Origin: Arthonia radiata
Taxonomy: Eukaryota > Ascomycota > Arthoniomycetes > Arthoniales > Arthoniaceae
NCBI GenBank assembly: GCA_002989075.1
Contig: PSQN01000007.1
Location: 1,368,206 to 1,432,205 of the forward strand
Direction of reading: 5' to 3'
Length of the DNA stretch: 64,000 nt
In this document: piece by piece, positions 1 through 11,888 of the stretch
Position numbering within the stretch: the stretch's first letter is position 1
Layout: each line of letters begins with the position of its first letter
Made by a program: the position numbers and the translations under genes
The notes under the pieces: model-generated
What the model was told of the DNA's origin: nothing
Seen by the model: only the letters and a program-made list of their open reading frames with translations
Databases searched by the model: none

Positions 1-1677
1 CGACTATGCTCGATGAGATAGGCTTATGAAGGCACAGAACCTTGAAGAGGCGAGAAGCGTAGCACGGCACGTACAGGGGTCATGAAACTTCCATCAGTAT
101 TACCAATGTATCAGTACAAAATACAATACGCTAAATACTAGTAAATTGCACCTGGTCGTTCCTGGATCTACAAAACGGAGGCGCTGGTGATGAGGAGAGT
201 ACTCAGCTTGGCACAACACCTCGCATGCTGTAATGAGCAGCGCGGGGGCAACACATACCATTAGTACAAAGGCAGTATCGGATGTCAGCCGAAGGGAAAC
301 GGCAGCGTAAAGCATACAGGTGAAAGTGTGATTGCGAAGCGAGTCCCCGAAGAGACTATGTCAAGACAGCCAAACACAATTGAACCCACTCGTTGCCAAG
401 AGCTCTGGACGGAGAGGACAGTGTGATCAGAGCGCATGAGTGCCGGCTGAGAACCTCGGTTGTCAAGGGCAACCGGCGACGCCTCGGGTAAGTAGCAAGG
501 CAACTTCCAGCGGTGTCAGCCAAGCACGCGCAATGCGATAACAGTCGCCTCAGTTGCAACCATAGAGAATGGTGTTGGAGGATGGAAGCGCAAGAGCAAG
601 AGCATGTGCCAATGACGTTGAGGCAGTACCCCGCTGCAAGTAGTTGATCATTATATTTAATTATAAAAAGTAGGTTCTCTTGCGGTGTCCATGTGCGCAT
701 GGTGTAAGTGGGAAAGCTTTCTTGTGTATGATTTGTGCTAACATGTGATATCAGATAATGTTGCGACGCCGTGAGACGCTCCGCACATCTCACACTTCCC
801 TCGGGACCCTGATTTGTGACCACCGCCCATGGCCTTGTGCACTCCTTATCAACGCGACGATATACAGTCATGAGGTTCGGCTATTCCGGGAGTCAGAAAC
901 TAGCCACGTCGCAGGATGCGTATAAATCTTGCGCTCCCTTGGCTTCATCGCCTTGAGAGTTCTGTCCGTTCTGGGGGTTTATTTGGTAGGAGATTACGCG
1001 AGACCTCACTCTTCGAGACTCACTAGGATGATTACACCTTTGGCTCGGGTGGGAGTTGAGCAATGGCTCCGCCACGTCGGCCGAGAATTTTTTCCCCCTT
1101 TTTCCTCTCCGTCAGCCTGACAGCTTAAATACTTGCATCGTCACCTACCGTGTTACGGACGGCGCGCGAGGCGCATAAACGCGCCTCATGCGTTTTGCTT
1201 GCAAGTCCTGCAGCCTACGCCGCCTGGCGAACTGTTCCATCACCACGGCCCCCTTTCTGTTGAATCCTAATTGATCCCATCACTCTTCAGTCCACTTTGC
1301 CCTCCAGACCATCTCTTCCTTCGCGAACATCATCAAAGAGACTGCGCTCCTCGGCGAAACGCTCCTCCGCACTTGAGGCAGGAACGGCATTGTTCACAGG
1401 CATCAAGCGTGTGCCGTTGATGGGTATCCGCACTGCGCTTCACGGTCCTGTGTCGGCACCCTTTCGATCTCAATCAATGCCGGCTCGTATTTACACTGCG
1501 AAGGCACTCCGGGCCGGGACGTGCATAGCTGAGCCTTATGAGCTCGCCAATCTACCCTGATGCAGACAAGTCTTCTCAGCTTAAAGAACACATTCACTTG
1601 CTTGAAGGCAAAACACCCTGCGAAAGCAGCGGAGTACACACTCAAGCATTAAAAGACGCCTCTGCTTCGATACATAC
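1..1677. other. Stretch without a supported gene
   Basis: No open frame here has both a natural-looking protein composition and matching splice sites. A 171-aa ATG frame on the minus strand (871-356) is the longest, but it shows no recognisable motif and lacks the composition of a conserved protein. Plus-strand frames near 1297-1855 partly lie antisense to exon 2 of the next gene and are probably shadows. Confidence 0.4.
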
Positions 1678-2207
1678 TCAGCCGTCTGCGGCAGCCTTAC
1701 CCGCCTCCGCCTCCCTCGCATCCATCCGTTTCCGAAAGATCGAGAAAATACTAGACAGCCTGCCTTCCTCATGGAATTGCTTCAAGTGCTTGGGCCCCAG
1801 CATATCAAAGAAATGCGACACGTCCTTCGCAGTCGCCCCGTCATGCGCCTTCTGAACATCATTACCACCGTACTCGTGATGGCGCTGGAGATCGTCAGCA
1901 AGCAACGATGACAGACCATTCCAGCAATGCCTCGGATTAGACATACCTTGGCCTGGTGCGCACCTAAGCCCTTGGCGGGGCTTATGACGTTCTTCTTGGT
2001 CTTTGGCCGTGAAGCCTCTGAAGACTGATCTGAAGGCATCTTCGCAGGCTGCTCTTGCTCGCTTTCCGATGAAGTGCGCTCTGGCGAAGAGGTTTCTTTG
2101 TACGTGCCTGTTCTTGGCTCTCGGGCTTGCCGCTTCGGGTACCGCCGTGGCTCGTCATCTCCTTCGTCTCTGGCCTCGGCTTGTCTTTTGCGGTGTCGGG
2201 TAAGCAT
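1678..2207 (-). CDS. Small hypothetical protein, two exons (155 aa)
   Basis: I do not recognise this protein. The model is exon 1 2207-1947 and exon 2 1884-1678. They are joined by a 62-nt intron (1946-1885) with a GTATGT donor, a perfect CTGAC branch site and a CAG acceptor. Both exons are phase 0, so the frame continues without a stop. The first 85 residues are basic and acidic, rich in R, K, E, S and P, and likely disordered. The C-terminal half looks folded and helical, with the run DVSHFFDMLGPKHLKQF and a final helix rich in R, E and A. The composition suggests a nuclear or regulatory protein, but no function can be given. It is probably lineage-restricted. An opposite-strand ORF (1538-1855) overlaps exon 2 and is less convincing because it has no splice support. 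Confidence 0.5.
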
Positions 2208-2929
2208 TGTGGATTAGGGCGATCCTTCACACTCGAAAGGGTTACGTCACGAAAGAAGAGCGTTGAGCGAGTTGGCTACAGCCAGAGCTTGAGTGGCTTT
2301 GCGAGTTTTAAGAGACACAATGGCAAAATGGGGCTACTGGTAGGCTAATGGCAGCAATGGTAGAATGTATCTGTTACGATCTGTTTCAACCACGTGTGTT
2401 ATCTAGCACGCACAGGACCGAGCGCGGTGAGATGACGTATGCTTTTCTAAGTGACGGGGGTTCAACAACGCATCCGCTTTGCCCTACACAAGCATTGGAA
2501 GGCACTTTCTTGACCGCACAGCCTTCGCTCACTATTTCACGATAAATACCAGATGCTGAAAGATGTACATCTAAAGATCAGACGTCCACCGAGACTTTGT
2601 GTGGACGACACCATGCTTCAGCGCTGATAACACATCAGTAACAACAATGACAAGTGTTCCCTCGTATTGGGGAGCCGCTTACGATTTAGTGTCGTAGAAA
2701 TACTCCTTTTGAGAACGCACAGTCCAGAGAGCGTCACCTGTCCCGCGCAGCAGAGGGGCGAAAAGTGACAATGTTGTTATATGCTCACCCGCTGTGGCGG
2801 TGTATCTCACCTTGTGTGGCGGTGCGCACACTCTGGCTTAGCAACAATGCTTACACGACTGTGTTTCATACTGTGCTGAGCGAACTCTTACAAGGTCCCT
2901 GTCAATTGATCTTGAGCTCATCAACACCA
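2208..2929. other. Intergenic, nothing recognised
   Basis: Only short frames without motifs occur between the small hypothetical gene and the P450 stop. It presumably holds the promoter of the minus-strand hypothetical gene and the 3' end of the P450. Confidence 0.4.
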
Positions 2930-4703
2930 TCAGGTTGCCCTCGGCGTCACCCGCAGCACCATATCCCCAACCGGGCCGCCCATACCCACGGGCGGCATCT
3001 TAGTGTCCAGATCCGGAATCTTAGCTCCCATCGTGTCACAGTCGTAGCGAGTGATCAGCAAAGCCACCATCGCCATGGACTCCGTCTGCGCAAGAAACCT
3101 CCCAGGGCAATGACCGATGCCTCCGCCAAAAGGCCGATATCCGGCGCCCTTTCCTAGCTGCTCGTTGTTGAGGAAACGATCCCACTTGAACTCGAGAGCG
3201 TCACTACCGTACGCCCGAGTGTCCGTGAGCATCTCTCGATACAAGAGAAGTAGGTCGGTTCCAGGTGCGATGGTCTTGCCGCTTGGAAGTGTCTGTTCGG
3301 TGATGGACTTTCGATGGGACGACGTCAGCGCTGCGACGCGCACAGTCTCATGGAATACGCTGTTCAGCTTTGGGCAAGCCCTGATCTGCTGCGCCAGCTC
3401 TGAGGCTGACGAGCTTGAGGTGACTGCTGGTCGGACTTCCTCTCGCAGTTCAGCAAGAAGCTGGGGGTCGCTGACAGCGTAGCACATGCACCAAAAGGAA
3501 GCCTTCCATACGTTCGTATTCATCCTGAGAAGGTGAGCTGAGATGTCATACAAAGCTTATTGACGAAACTCACCCCCAGAACATCATGCTGTAGATTACT
3601 GCTATATCCTCCGTAGGTACGTCCTCTCGTTGCATGATAGTCTCGTACTGCTTCCACATATGCGCTGAATCTTCTCTATCAGCCCTTGGGGTATTGAGAT
3701 ATTTGGTGAGCGCTTTCTGGTATTCGTAGAGTATGTTCCACATCCTGCGCGAGACTGGCCAGGGAACATGGCTGAGGAGAAGGATGACACGGTCGTCGAA
3801 GTCATAGACCAGGTCATGCAGATGCGGATTGATCTTCATCATCGTGGATCCGAAGCACGCTTCAGTAGAGACTTGCGCCACGATGGTACTGTAAGAGCAA
3901 GCCGTTAGCATTATTGGACTACGACGTTAGTGTAAGAACTGCTGTTCCGCTACTTCTTCATAAGTACCACGGAGCAAGCGAAGCCTAATGCCATTAGGGT
4001 CGACTGAGGGGTTCTGTACTCACCGCACCCACCGCGACAGCGAGACGACTTGTGAGTTGCCATTGCCTGAGATGATAGCCCGAGATGGCAGCAGATCTTC
4101 AGCACTCAAAGCTCGCATCTGCTTTAGCAACTCAATAGGCATTCCGTCGGCCTTACTCAAAGCGGACATCTCTCGCCTGGAAATGTTGATCAGTTCGCCA
4201 AACGTGTTCGAACAACGCGAGTCGCCGGATTGTTTCCGCGAAAGGCCGTCTCGTTTCGACCATATCTGCTTTCTTCCTTGCTTCGAGAGACCGAATTCGC
4301 ATGTTGCGCGTTCGATGGCATCTTCGTGGTCGAAGTTGCCTAGTGCACTCTTGTGGATGTATTCCGAATCGTCCTTGGAGACGATCATGCACATCCTTCG
4401 ATGGGCGAGCACCACGGTAACGGGGTCCCAGGACTGAGTGTAGGCCCGTACTTGCCTCACGACTTCACCGGCGTCACGCCAATAAGTCAACACATGTCCG
4501 AAGTACGGGGTCCAGGAAGGGAGTTCGTGGGGCCGTTGTGGGTCGATGTAGCGTTTGGCAGCTGGTCGCAGAAATCTCCAAGCGAAGATGATGGCCACAA
4601 TCAGCAACACAGAGCCAAGACGCCATGATTGCTGCTGTACTGCGTTCGCATTACCAAGAGCAACGATCTGAGCAAAGACGTCAAATTGAGGCGTCGAAGA
4701 CAT
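2930..4703 (-). CDS. Cytochrome P450 monooxygenase (CYP7/CYP8-like fungal family)
   Basis: Heme-thiolate monooxygenase of 529 aa, probably anchored in the endoplasmic reticulum. Exons are 4703-4024, 3888-3574 and 3524-2930. The introns (135 and 49 nt) have GTGAGT donors, and the frame is kept across both. An N-terminal membrane segment lies at about residues 28-46. The I-helix region carries FWGMNTNVWKASFW, which has the Asn-Thr in place of the usual acid-Thr pair and the trailing Phe-Trp. This is the pattern of the CYP7/CYP8 (sterol hydroxylase/prostacyclin synthase-like) group rather than ordinary fungal P450s. The ExxR motif is HETVR (Glu about 391). The heme loop is FGGGIGHCPGR, with Cys about 471 as iron ligand. 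Substrate unknown: sterol, fatty acid or secondary metabolite are all possible. No biosynthetic cluster genes are adjacent. Length and motifs indicate an intact gene. Confidence 0.9.
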
Positions 4704-6285
4704 TTTGAACGCTACGTTGATGGCAGGCTAATTTGGGGTTTCTCCATCATTTCGACCAGTGGAAGTTAGCTTGCTTATGTATCGTGAAATGAAGGTCTCG
4801 AGCTCTGACGTTATCTCAAGCCTTTCCAGGGCCTTAATTCGAGATCTCGATTAAGACCACACCAACGACGCGCCATAAAGCGAGCGACAGGGACCGCTTC
4901 GATCCTGCGGTACGCCCGCCGTGTCCGTGCCACCATGGATGGCGTTCGTAGCGAGCAGTCTGCAGCTGGAAGTACTTTTGCGGCCATTGACATTGCGCCA
5001 CTGGCGGCATGGCGCTTACGACCTGTTCAGCGTCCACACATACCGGCGTTTTCTTCTCTGGCCTTTTGCGTTGGAGATAATCTGACAGCACTAACCGAAG
5101 ACGCTGTGCACTCGTGCAAGTTCATGGTTGGTCGGTAAGTAGGAGTGAGAACAAGCGACATCAGGGCCGGTCCATGATCTGTAAAGCCGTTGCGAAAGGC
5201 GCACTACGTATTCTGTTGGCATTTTGGGGGGCCGAACCACGTGCCTCTACATCCATGACCTCCAGACCGTGGGATTGTTTTAACTCTGCTCATGGACAAT
5301 GAGCTTCTTTCGTGGTGCAGCAGCTGGCGAGTGTCCTGACAGACATTCCTCATGACATAAGCGTGTTTCTTGAAGTGTTTGAGTGGACATCGTCCATGCC
5401 TCCGCCGCTGAAGGCTTGGCTTCAGTGCTCGCGTTGAGGACGGCGCACGCCACGCGCTAAGCACCTAAGTAGTGAACTATGCTTGCAGATCGATGTGTTT
5501 GAAACGAGTCGGGAAGCTTCAGAGGTCGACTATCAATGCCTCCCCACTTGACGAGTTAATGCGAGCTGATCGGTGGTCAGCAAGCAGGACCTCGTGGTGC
5601 AAGGTACATGTTTGCAGAAGCAGTAAGCCGGCTGGCAATGAAGATGTTAAGGTGCGGCTCGGCCACGCACCAACGTGAACGTGCGAAGGCTAAAGCAAGG
5701 TCGTAAGTTAATACTTCCTTATCAGCAAGCGAGTCCACTAAGGCAAGCCTCCTGCAGAACGACTGTCCGTCAGCGCCATTGCAGCAACAAACACCTTTGA
5801 GCTGCGCAAGTACTGCACATTAAACGAGTAGAAGCGGGGAAGAGCTTGTGGCATGAGCAAAGCTGTATGAAAGGCGGTTGTTGAAGGAAGGTTGACAGTC
5901 CAGAAAGGGAGAGGGTGTCTGAGTAGACAGCTTACTAAAGGCGAACCGCTGATTGGTCACATCCAGGCCCTTCAATCTCCAGATGCGGCATTTGGCGAAC
6001 CGTCGATGAGGTGCTTGGACAGTCTCTACATTGTGCGTGATACTATGCTTATACATTAGCTCGAGGCAACGGTAAGCCCAGTAGACGTTTCACAGAGGGG
6101 TTGGGCGGACGTTTTTGCACCAACAAGCGTTGATCTGGGGGGTTGACACAGGTGGTGAGCCCGAGGATCCTTGAATGTACTCCCAACCCAGCGGCCCTCG
6201 ATCTGTTGCGGAGAATCTCTGCGCACAAGAAGACACGCTCAAGGTTTCCTCAAAGCTAAGACATGCGCGGTAAAACTCGCCATAG
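4704..6285. other. Intergenic stretch, 1.6 kb, nothing recognised
   Basis: This lies between the P450 start and the thioesterase stop. All frames are short (under 90 codons) and none has a motif or supported splice junction. It should contain the P450 promoter. I see no repeat or RNA gene. Confidence 0.4.
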
Positions 6286-7039
6286 TTATAATTTGCTGCT
6301 CCGCTCTCTCTCCCTTCTCTCCATATCATCGTCCCATGTCACCCTCGCAGCCTTGTGCTCGGGCAGCATAGGTACATTGATCTTGTGATGCTCCGCGGTT
6401 GCATACACCTTCTTACCATCCTCTGACAGCACCTCGCCGTAGATCAAAGCAGCAGTCTTGCCATGCTGTACTACTCTCGAACGGAAGAGTACTGTCGTGT
6501 TTGCCGGGATACCGCGCAGATAGGAGATATTGAGCGCTCGGGTGACACCGCCCAGGAAACCCCAATATTCAGGAGTTGATATCGGTGCTAGGGCCGTTGT
6601 CGTGAACATGTCTGCAAATATCAGGTTTGCCTCCCATCAGACATGAAGCACGAGATACGTACCGAACAGCACGCCATATGCACCACCGTGAACGACATCT
6701 AATTTCAAGGTCAGTATCTACGATATCAGACTATGATGCGGTCTTCACTGACTGTTCAGATTTGAATAACGTTGTGTGATGTGGAATTTAAAGAGCACGC
6801 TGCCTCCTGGACTGGCATCGAGTAGCTCCACCCTCTTCATGCAGTCGTAGTCGAACAACTACTTTGAGCAGAAAGCCAGATCAGTCATTCACCTCCTGGA
6901 CTTGGCAACAAAAAATTAGACCCACATCGTCCGGCATATCATTGCGACGTCTCTGTTCCGCAAGCTTCATATACCGCTCAAATACCGCTAGCGTCGCAGC
7001 GCGAGCTTCCGCTTTGGCCGCGGACTCGTGCAGCGGCAT
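6286..7039 (-). CDS. Hotdog-fold acyl-CoA thioesterase (4HBT/PaaI-like)
   Basis: Predicted thioesterase of 193 aa that would hydrolyse acyl-CoA thioesters. The model has four exons: 7039-6926, 6858-6753, 6698-6663 and 6611-6286. Phases agree throughout, and the introns are 67, 54 and 51 nt. The short third exon encodes the family signature: VVHGGAYGVLF followed by DMFTT gives the HGG...D motif of the 4HBT fold. The last exon supplies the strand region with YLRGIPANTTV and VVQHGKTAALI, typical of this family. The start is the ATG at 7039; the open frame upstream to 7078 has only a TTG. The first intron's donor could alternatively lie about 33 nt further downstream (GTGAAT), but that leaves an intron of only 34 nt. 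Divergent from the transporter at 7421. Confidence 0.8.
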
Positions 7040-7420
7040 CTTACGATCTGGCTTAGTTCTCCAAGGTAAAACCCGCAAGGAATAGGGTCACTTGCAACGT
7101 CCAGCGACGAGGTGGTCCCCTAAGTGGCGGCAATATTGAGAGAACCGCGGCTGAACGCTTGTCCCCGCCTATTTCGGTACAAGGAGCCTTGAGCTAGCCT
7201 GATCAGGCCTACCTTACTCGCCGTATTCTCGAATTAGGTCAGTCTTTATTTTAAGCTTCAGCCGATCATCTTCATCTCGACCACCTGAACGTCAGCCATT
7301 TCTTATATACTCGGTCGCCATTCGCTTCTACAATCTTTTGGATCTCTGGCACTTTCACCTCATGTATACATAGACCAACCACACCGCTAACCTTTCCCTC
7401 CACCAGCGCCTACAAACCCA
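7040..7420. promoter_or_regulatory. Divergent promoter region, thioesterase / transporter
   Basis: 381 bp separate the two start codons, so the genes probably share regulatory DNA. A TATATA sequence lies at 7304-7309, about 112 bp before the transporter ATG. No other motif is clear. Confidence 0.35.
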
Positions 7421-8879
7421 ATGGCTGAATCGCAACCACCCCAAGGGCAGCAGCGCAGGAAGATCCTCCGCGTTCTTTTCATCTCGCTGCTTCTCGACCT
7501 GGTAAGCCCATTCAACACCACCCTCTTACTCCAAACCGCATACTGACGCCCAGTCCCCTCACAGATCTCCTTCACATTCATCCTCCCGCTCTTCCCCAAA
7601 CTCCTCGAGTTCTACCGCGACGTCGACGCCCGCTCCCCCTCCAACACCGCCACGAACCCCTCCCTCCTCACCTCCATCCTGAGCTACCTCAACGCGTACA
7701 AGAACGCCTTCGCGCGCCCCATCAACTCCCGCTACGATGTCGTCCTCCTCGGCGGCGCGCTCGGCTCTTTGTTCTCGCTCTGCCAGGCTTTCGCTTCCCC
7801 GTTTATCGGACGGCTGTCAGACAAGTACGGCCGAAGAAGAGCGCTGTTGTGGAGTATGGCCGGCAACATCGCCTCCGTGGCGCTCTGGGTCGCTGCAACG
7901 GAATTTCGGACGTTCCTCGCGAGCCGTGTGGTCGGCGGTCTGAGCGAGGGCAACGTGCAGCTGGCGACGGCAATCGCGACCGATATCAGTGACGAGAGCC
8001 AACGCGGCGCGACGATGGCGCTGGTGGGCGCATGCTTCAGCATTGCATTTACATTTGGTCCTGCGCTCGGCGCGTGGCTCGCCAACATGACGACGGTGGC
8101 CGCGAACCCTTTTGCGACGGCCGCTGGGTTCAGCTTGGCGCTGATCGTGACGGAGACGGCATACCTCTACTTATATCTGCCGGAGACGCTGCCGAGTCCA
8201 GAGAAGAAAGGCGCGAAGGAGATGAACGGGCACGCGGAGAAGAAGAGCGTCAACCCGAAGAAGGTGCGGACGAACTCGTTTGCGGTGCTGAATAGCACGC
8301 ATCTGGCGTTTATCTTGTTCTTTTCAGGCATGGAGTTCAGTCTGACGTTCATGACGTATGATTTGTTTGGGTATGATAGCAAGATGAACGGGCGGCTGCT
8401 GGGGTTCATTGGATTGGTGGCTTCGATACTGCAGGGTGGTGTCACGAGGCGGCTGCATCCGCTGCGGAGCGTCCAGGTGGGCGTGGCGGCTGCGACGGTT
8501 GCGTTCTTCGTATTGGCGAGACTGAAGACGGAGGCGATGCTGTATGTGGCTGCGGCGCTGTTAGCGGTGACGAGCGCGACGGTCGTGACGGGCTTAAACA
8601 GCTTGACGAGCTTTGAAGCGGAAGCTGGAGAAAGAGGCGGGAGGCTTGGAAGTCACAGAAGCCTTGGTATGTGTCTTGACTTTCTTCGCCTGCGAGCTTG
8701 CATGCTAACGAGCATATGCAGGTCAGATTGGGCGCTCGCTTGGACCATTGGTCTTCTGCTCACTGTACTGGTGGACGGACAGGGAGACCGCGTACATGAC
8801 CGGTGGCGCCGGCATGCTCGCAGTCGCTGCGCTGGCTTACGGTGGGCTGAAGAAGCCGCCAATCGCGAAGGCGAAGTAA
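7421..8879 (+). CDS. Major facilitator superfamily transporter, MFSD10/TETRAN-like
   Basis: Polytopic membrane transporter of 446 aa. Exons are 7421-7501, 7565-8666 and 8722-8879. Introns are 63 nt (donor GTAAGC) and 55 nt (donor GTATGT, branch GCTAAC, acceptor CAG), and the frame is kept. Hydrophobic segments fit about 12 transmembrane helices. The loop after helix 2 carries the MFS motif A as GRLSDKYGRRRAL. A charged cytosolic loop (about residues 210-240, with EKKGAKEMNGHAEKK) separates the two six-helix halves. The protein ends in a lysine-rich tail after a last helix encoded by exon 3. Order and spacing resemble the MFSD10/TETRAN and bacterial TetA-like drug:H+ antiporters, so efflux of organic anions or drugs is a reasonable guess. 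The substrate is unknown. Convergent with mS33. Confidence 0.85.
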
Positions 8880-9273
8880 TGAATAAACGTAGTAATTGGT
8901 ATATTGTACATGTGTTGGGTATCTGTGGACCCATATTGTACAGACGAAAAGCAGGTCATGCTCTCATTATCCGTCCGCTTAGCATGCTCTTCCGCGATCC
9001 TCGTCAGGCTTGTATGGTGGTGCCTACTGAGGCACTTGCGCACTCCTCGTGTATGCGTGAACGGAGCGATTCACTGATTCACTGGTCCCGTCAGTCACAT
9101 CCACGGGTGTTCAAAGAGGCCTCAACGCCCGTAGCAGCCGCAGAGCACGCATTCTCATCAGTCACCACACGCCACCTTCCTGCCCCTTGCAGTCAAATCC
9201 CTTAAAACCACATCCTTCTCCATACTCAAACCACCCAAACCCCACCCACAAACGACCACAAACCCTCCTTCCA
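8880..9273. other. Convergent intergenic region
   Basis: 394 bp between the stop codons of the transporter and mS33. It should hold both 3' ends. No gene or repeat is seen. Confidence 0.4.
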
Positions 9274-9661
9274 CTACCGCCTCCTCCTCTTCCCCTCCTC
9301 CTTACTCCTCTTCTTCTTCGGCGCGCCCTTCCCTTTACTTTTCAAAATCGTCAAGCCCTCGATCCGATCAACCTGATGCGGATCGTACGTCTCCATCCTG
9401 GGAAATAATCTTCTCCAATCCCGGTTCGTGGATGTACGTGGCGGGTAGTAGTCCGCGAGCGTGGGGCCGATGAGCTTTTGGCGGAGGACGGACGCGCCCG
9501 TGCGGAGGCGGTGGGGGTTGTAGGTTTGGGAGAAGAGGGTTGCTTGGAGCTGGGTGGTGGTGTTAGTGCGGGTTGATAAGTGTGTGGTGGGGTGATGATG
9601 GGAGGAAAGGGGAGAGTACTTTGATGAGGTCTTGTATTCGGGACCGGGGTAGTGTCGCCAT
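9274..9661 (-). CDS. RSM27: Mitochondrial small ribosomal subunit protein mS33 (S27/S33 family)
   Basis: Component of the mitochondrial ribosome small subunit, 105 aa. Exon 1 is 9661-9620, encoding MATLPRSRIQDLIK. Exon 2 is 9549-9274. They are joined in phase 0 across a 70-nt intron (9619-9550, acceptor CAG). The joined sequence reads ...DLIKLQATLFSQTYNP..., matching the fungal mS33 pattern of a short helix followed by LF..T(F/Y)NP. It continues with RTGASVLRQKLIGP and YYP, then a W-(E/R)-x-(Y/W)-D segment. The C-terminus is lysine-rich (GKGAPKKKR), as in fungal orthologs. Longer open frames starting at non-ATG codons upstream read into intron sequence and were discarded. Length agrees with the family. 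Confidence 0.85.
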
Positions 9662-9995
9662 TGCTGTGGTATGTGGTTTCGCTGGAAGGGAGGGGTTGCG
9701 TGGACGATGTGGTTGACGTCCTTGAGATGAGTCTTGGCGGGGAGGGTAGTGCCAAGACGTGTAGTTGTGATCATCGACCATTGTGCGCTGCGTTGTAAGA
9801 AACACCGGGAAGGGGACAGTTAGGACGATAGTCAAATCTTTGCATTTAAAACCCCTAGTCTAACAGTCGTCAAAGTCATCATTCATTACGACACTCTATG
9901 TCCGTTTGAGTCGTAGATGCTCTATGATCTGACGCCGACGCTATGCAGGTATCTCAGCACTAACAGCCATCACCACTGATTTGCCTCGAGCAACA

Positions 9996-11196
9996 TCACT
10001 TCTTCGTGTCTCGCAGCGTCCGTCCAGCGTCTTGCGTGGCTTCTTCAGGCTTCTTTGCTGGCTGCGGCGCTGGTTCTGATCCAGCCTCGACCACCTTCCC
10101 CCGCGTTGTCTGACCTCGCCCAGAGAAATGGCTCTTCTGCACCTGCTCTGCCTCCTTGTCTCGCTGACCCGGCGGCGGAGTGTACTCGTATCCGAAGAAG
10201 AGCTTGTTGTGCGGTAGTCGCAGCGGCTGTGGCCCGTTGCCGCCGTTGATCTTCTGGATGTTTGGCGTGGTGGTACCCAGCGGTGTTGCGGTGCCTGAGC
10301 TCTGCGCGCTCGACTTCTTATTGCCCAGTCGCTGTCCGCCTCCCGAGAAATGCAAGGATGCCGCCTTCTCACCCTTCGCGGCCTGATCACCCTTGGGCGC
10401 GATCGCGTCGTAATTGATCGCTTGGGCCATCGTGCCTTGTGTGTTGTGGATTTGACCGCCTGCGAGCTTCTTGTCCATTTGCGGCTTGCTCTTTTCTTGT
10501 TTCTTCAGATACTCTTGATAGCCTAGTGGCTCCGCAAAATCGACTTCTAGATCCGTCTCCATGGTGCAGATGGCGTGCGATCCCTGATTTGGTTTTATCG
10601 CGAGCACCTTGATTTCGTAGATCTCCTCGTTATACTCGAAGCTGAAGATATCGTCGACGGTCAATGCTGAGAAGTTCCTAAATGCGTGCTCTAGCACTGC
10701 CTTGGGGTCGCTGATGTCTAGGAAGCTCGGGCTTTGCGGTTGGAGCTTGATGAAACGCCCTGGTGGCAGATCTGTACTCTTCACCTGTATCATGTCGCCC
10801 GTCTCTAGCAACAACGTGTTCATGACCCACGGTGGTAGATAGATCTTGCCCTCCTCCGCTGTGAACTCCAACACACCCGCGTGCGTCATCTTCTCCGCCG
10901 CGCCGTTGATGAGCTCGAACAACATCGGATATGTGATATGTAATCGCGTGAGCTTTTCGAGTGCGGAAGCGGGAAGAAAGACCTTTCCACCGTGATTGGC
11001 GGCGCCTCGGTCCGGGCCAGAAAGCATGGCGATGGGATAGCAACGATAGTACTCGTCGAAGCGGCGCATCACGCCGCCCATACGATGCTGCATGGCGGAT
11101 TGATATAGCGACATAGGATCGTCGCCCATCATGTAGGGTGCACTCTGCGAAGTATTAGCCGTGCGTTCCACATAGGCCAGCAAGGTCATTTACCAT
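9996..11196 (-). CDS. UFD1: Ubiquitin fusion degradation protein 1 (Cdc48/p97 cofactor)
   Basis: Ufd1 pairs with Npl4 and recruits the ATPase Cdc48/p97 to ubiquitinated proteins in ER-associated and ubiquitin-fusion degradation. The protein has 383 aa. The N-terminal part (about residues 20-200) is the UT3 double-psi barrel domain, recognised by RRFDEYYRCYPIAML, LPPWVMNTLLLETGD and FSALTVDDIF. The C-terminal tail contains two SHP-type Cdc48-binding boxes, HFSGGGQRLG and HFSGRGQ. Exon 2 is 11144-9996. The coding part of exon 1 is only the ATG (11196-11194), followed by a 49-nt intron with donor GTAAAT, branch GCTAAT and acceptor CAG, which gives M-SAPYMMGDDP. The in-frame open sequence upstream of exon 2 is intronic and begins with a non-ATG codon. 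A start at MMGDDP is a possible alternative. Confidence 0.93.
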
Positions 11197-11888
11197 CTTG
11201 AATGCTGCCTTGAGCTTTGATGTCGTGCCCTGGATCGGTCGCGATGGTTGATGACTTGTAGAAGGGAGTGATCTGGAAATGGAGGATGAGAGAATTAATC
11301 AGAAGCTGCCACGACTCGGCAATGCAAATCTACTGTCGCGGTTTGCAGTTCAGTCTGCGGAGGCTGAGCGAGGTGAAGGTCAGGCAACGCTATGTGGCGA
11401 TCATTGCGCCGGCTCCGAGCCAACCGATTTAGGTTTAGCGCCTCTCCAATCATACATTCCATCCGTGGTTCAATTGGCAGCAACTTCTTGTGTAACAGTA
11501 TGCGTGACGATAGGGAGAATTTGCGAATTCTTTACCAGTCTCGCCATCATCTCATTACGCTTCACACATAAGAATCCGTTCATCAGATCCTGTAATATCG
11601 CGACTGCAGGAACGGGTAATGACTAGTAAGACGCAAGCACTGACAGCTCCAGAGTGCGGCCCCCGGTCGCAGGCGGAAACACCGCCGCATGGCAAATTCT
11701 CCTGTGTCTCACTCTCGCCATCTGCCCTCATTGACCGCGCCCATTGGATCGAGGCACGTCCATCTCGTGAGGGCCATAAGAACGCGAGGACTCCGCATGC
11801 CGCCTTCGCCGTTCTTCAGTGAAGGTGACAGTGCTCGCAAACGCTGCAACTCTGCTAATCCTGCGCGGCCCCGTATCTTACCTCGAAG
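11197..11888. other. Divergent intergenic region, UFD1 / F-box paralog A
   Basis: 692 bp between two divergent starts. A 115-codon plus-strand frame (11279-11626) lacks any motif and is judged spurious. Presumably two promoters and the UFD1 5' untranslated exon lie here. Confidence 0.4.

Noticed and set aside
356-871. 171-codon minus-strand ATG frame
   Set aside because: No motif, no splice context and no natural domain composition; several other short frames overlap it.
11279-11626. 115-codon plus-strand frame upstream of F-box paralog A
   Set aside because: Lies in the divergent promoter region, with no motif or coding-like composition.
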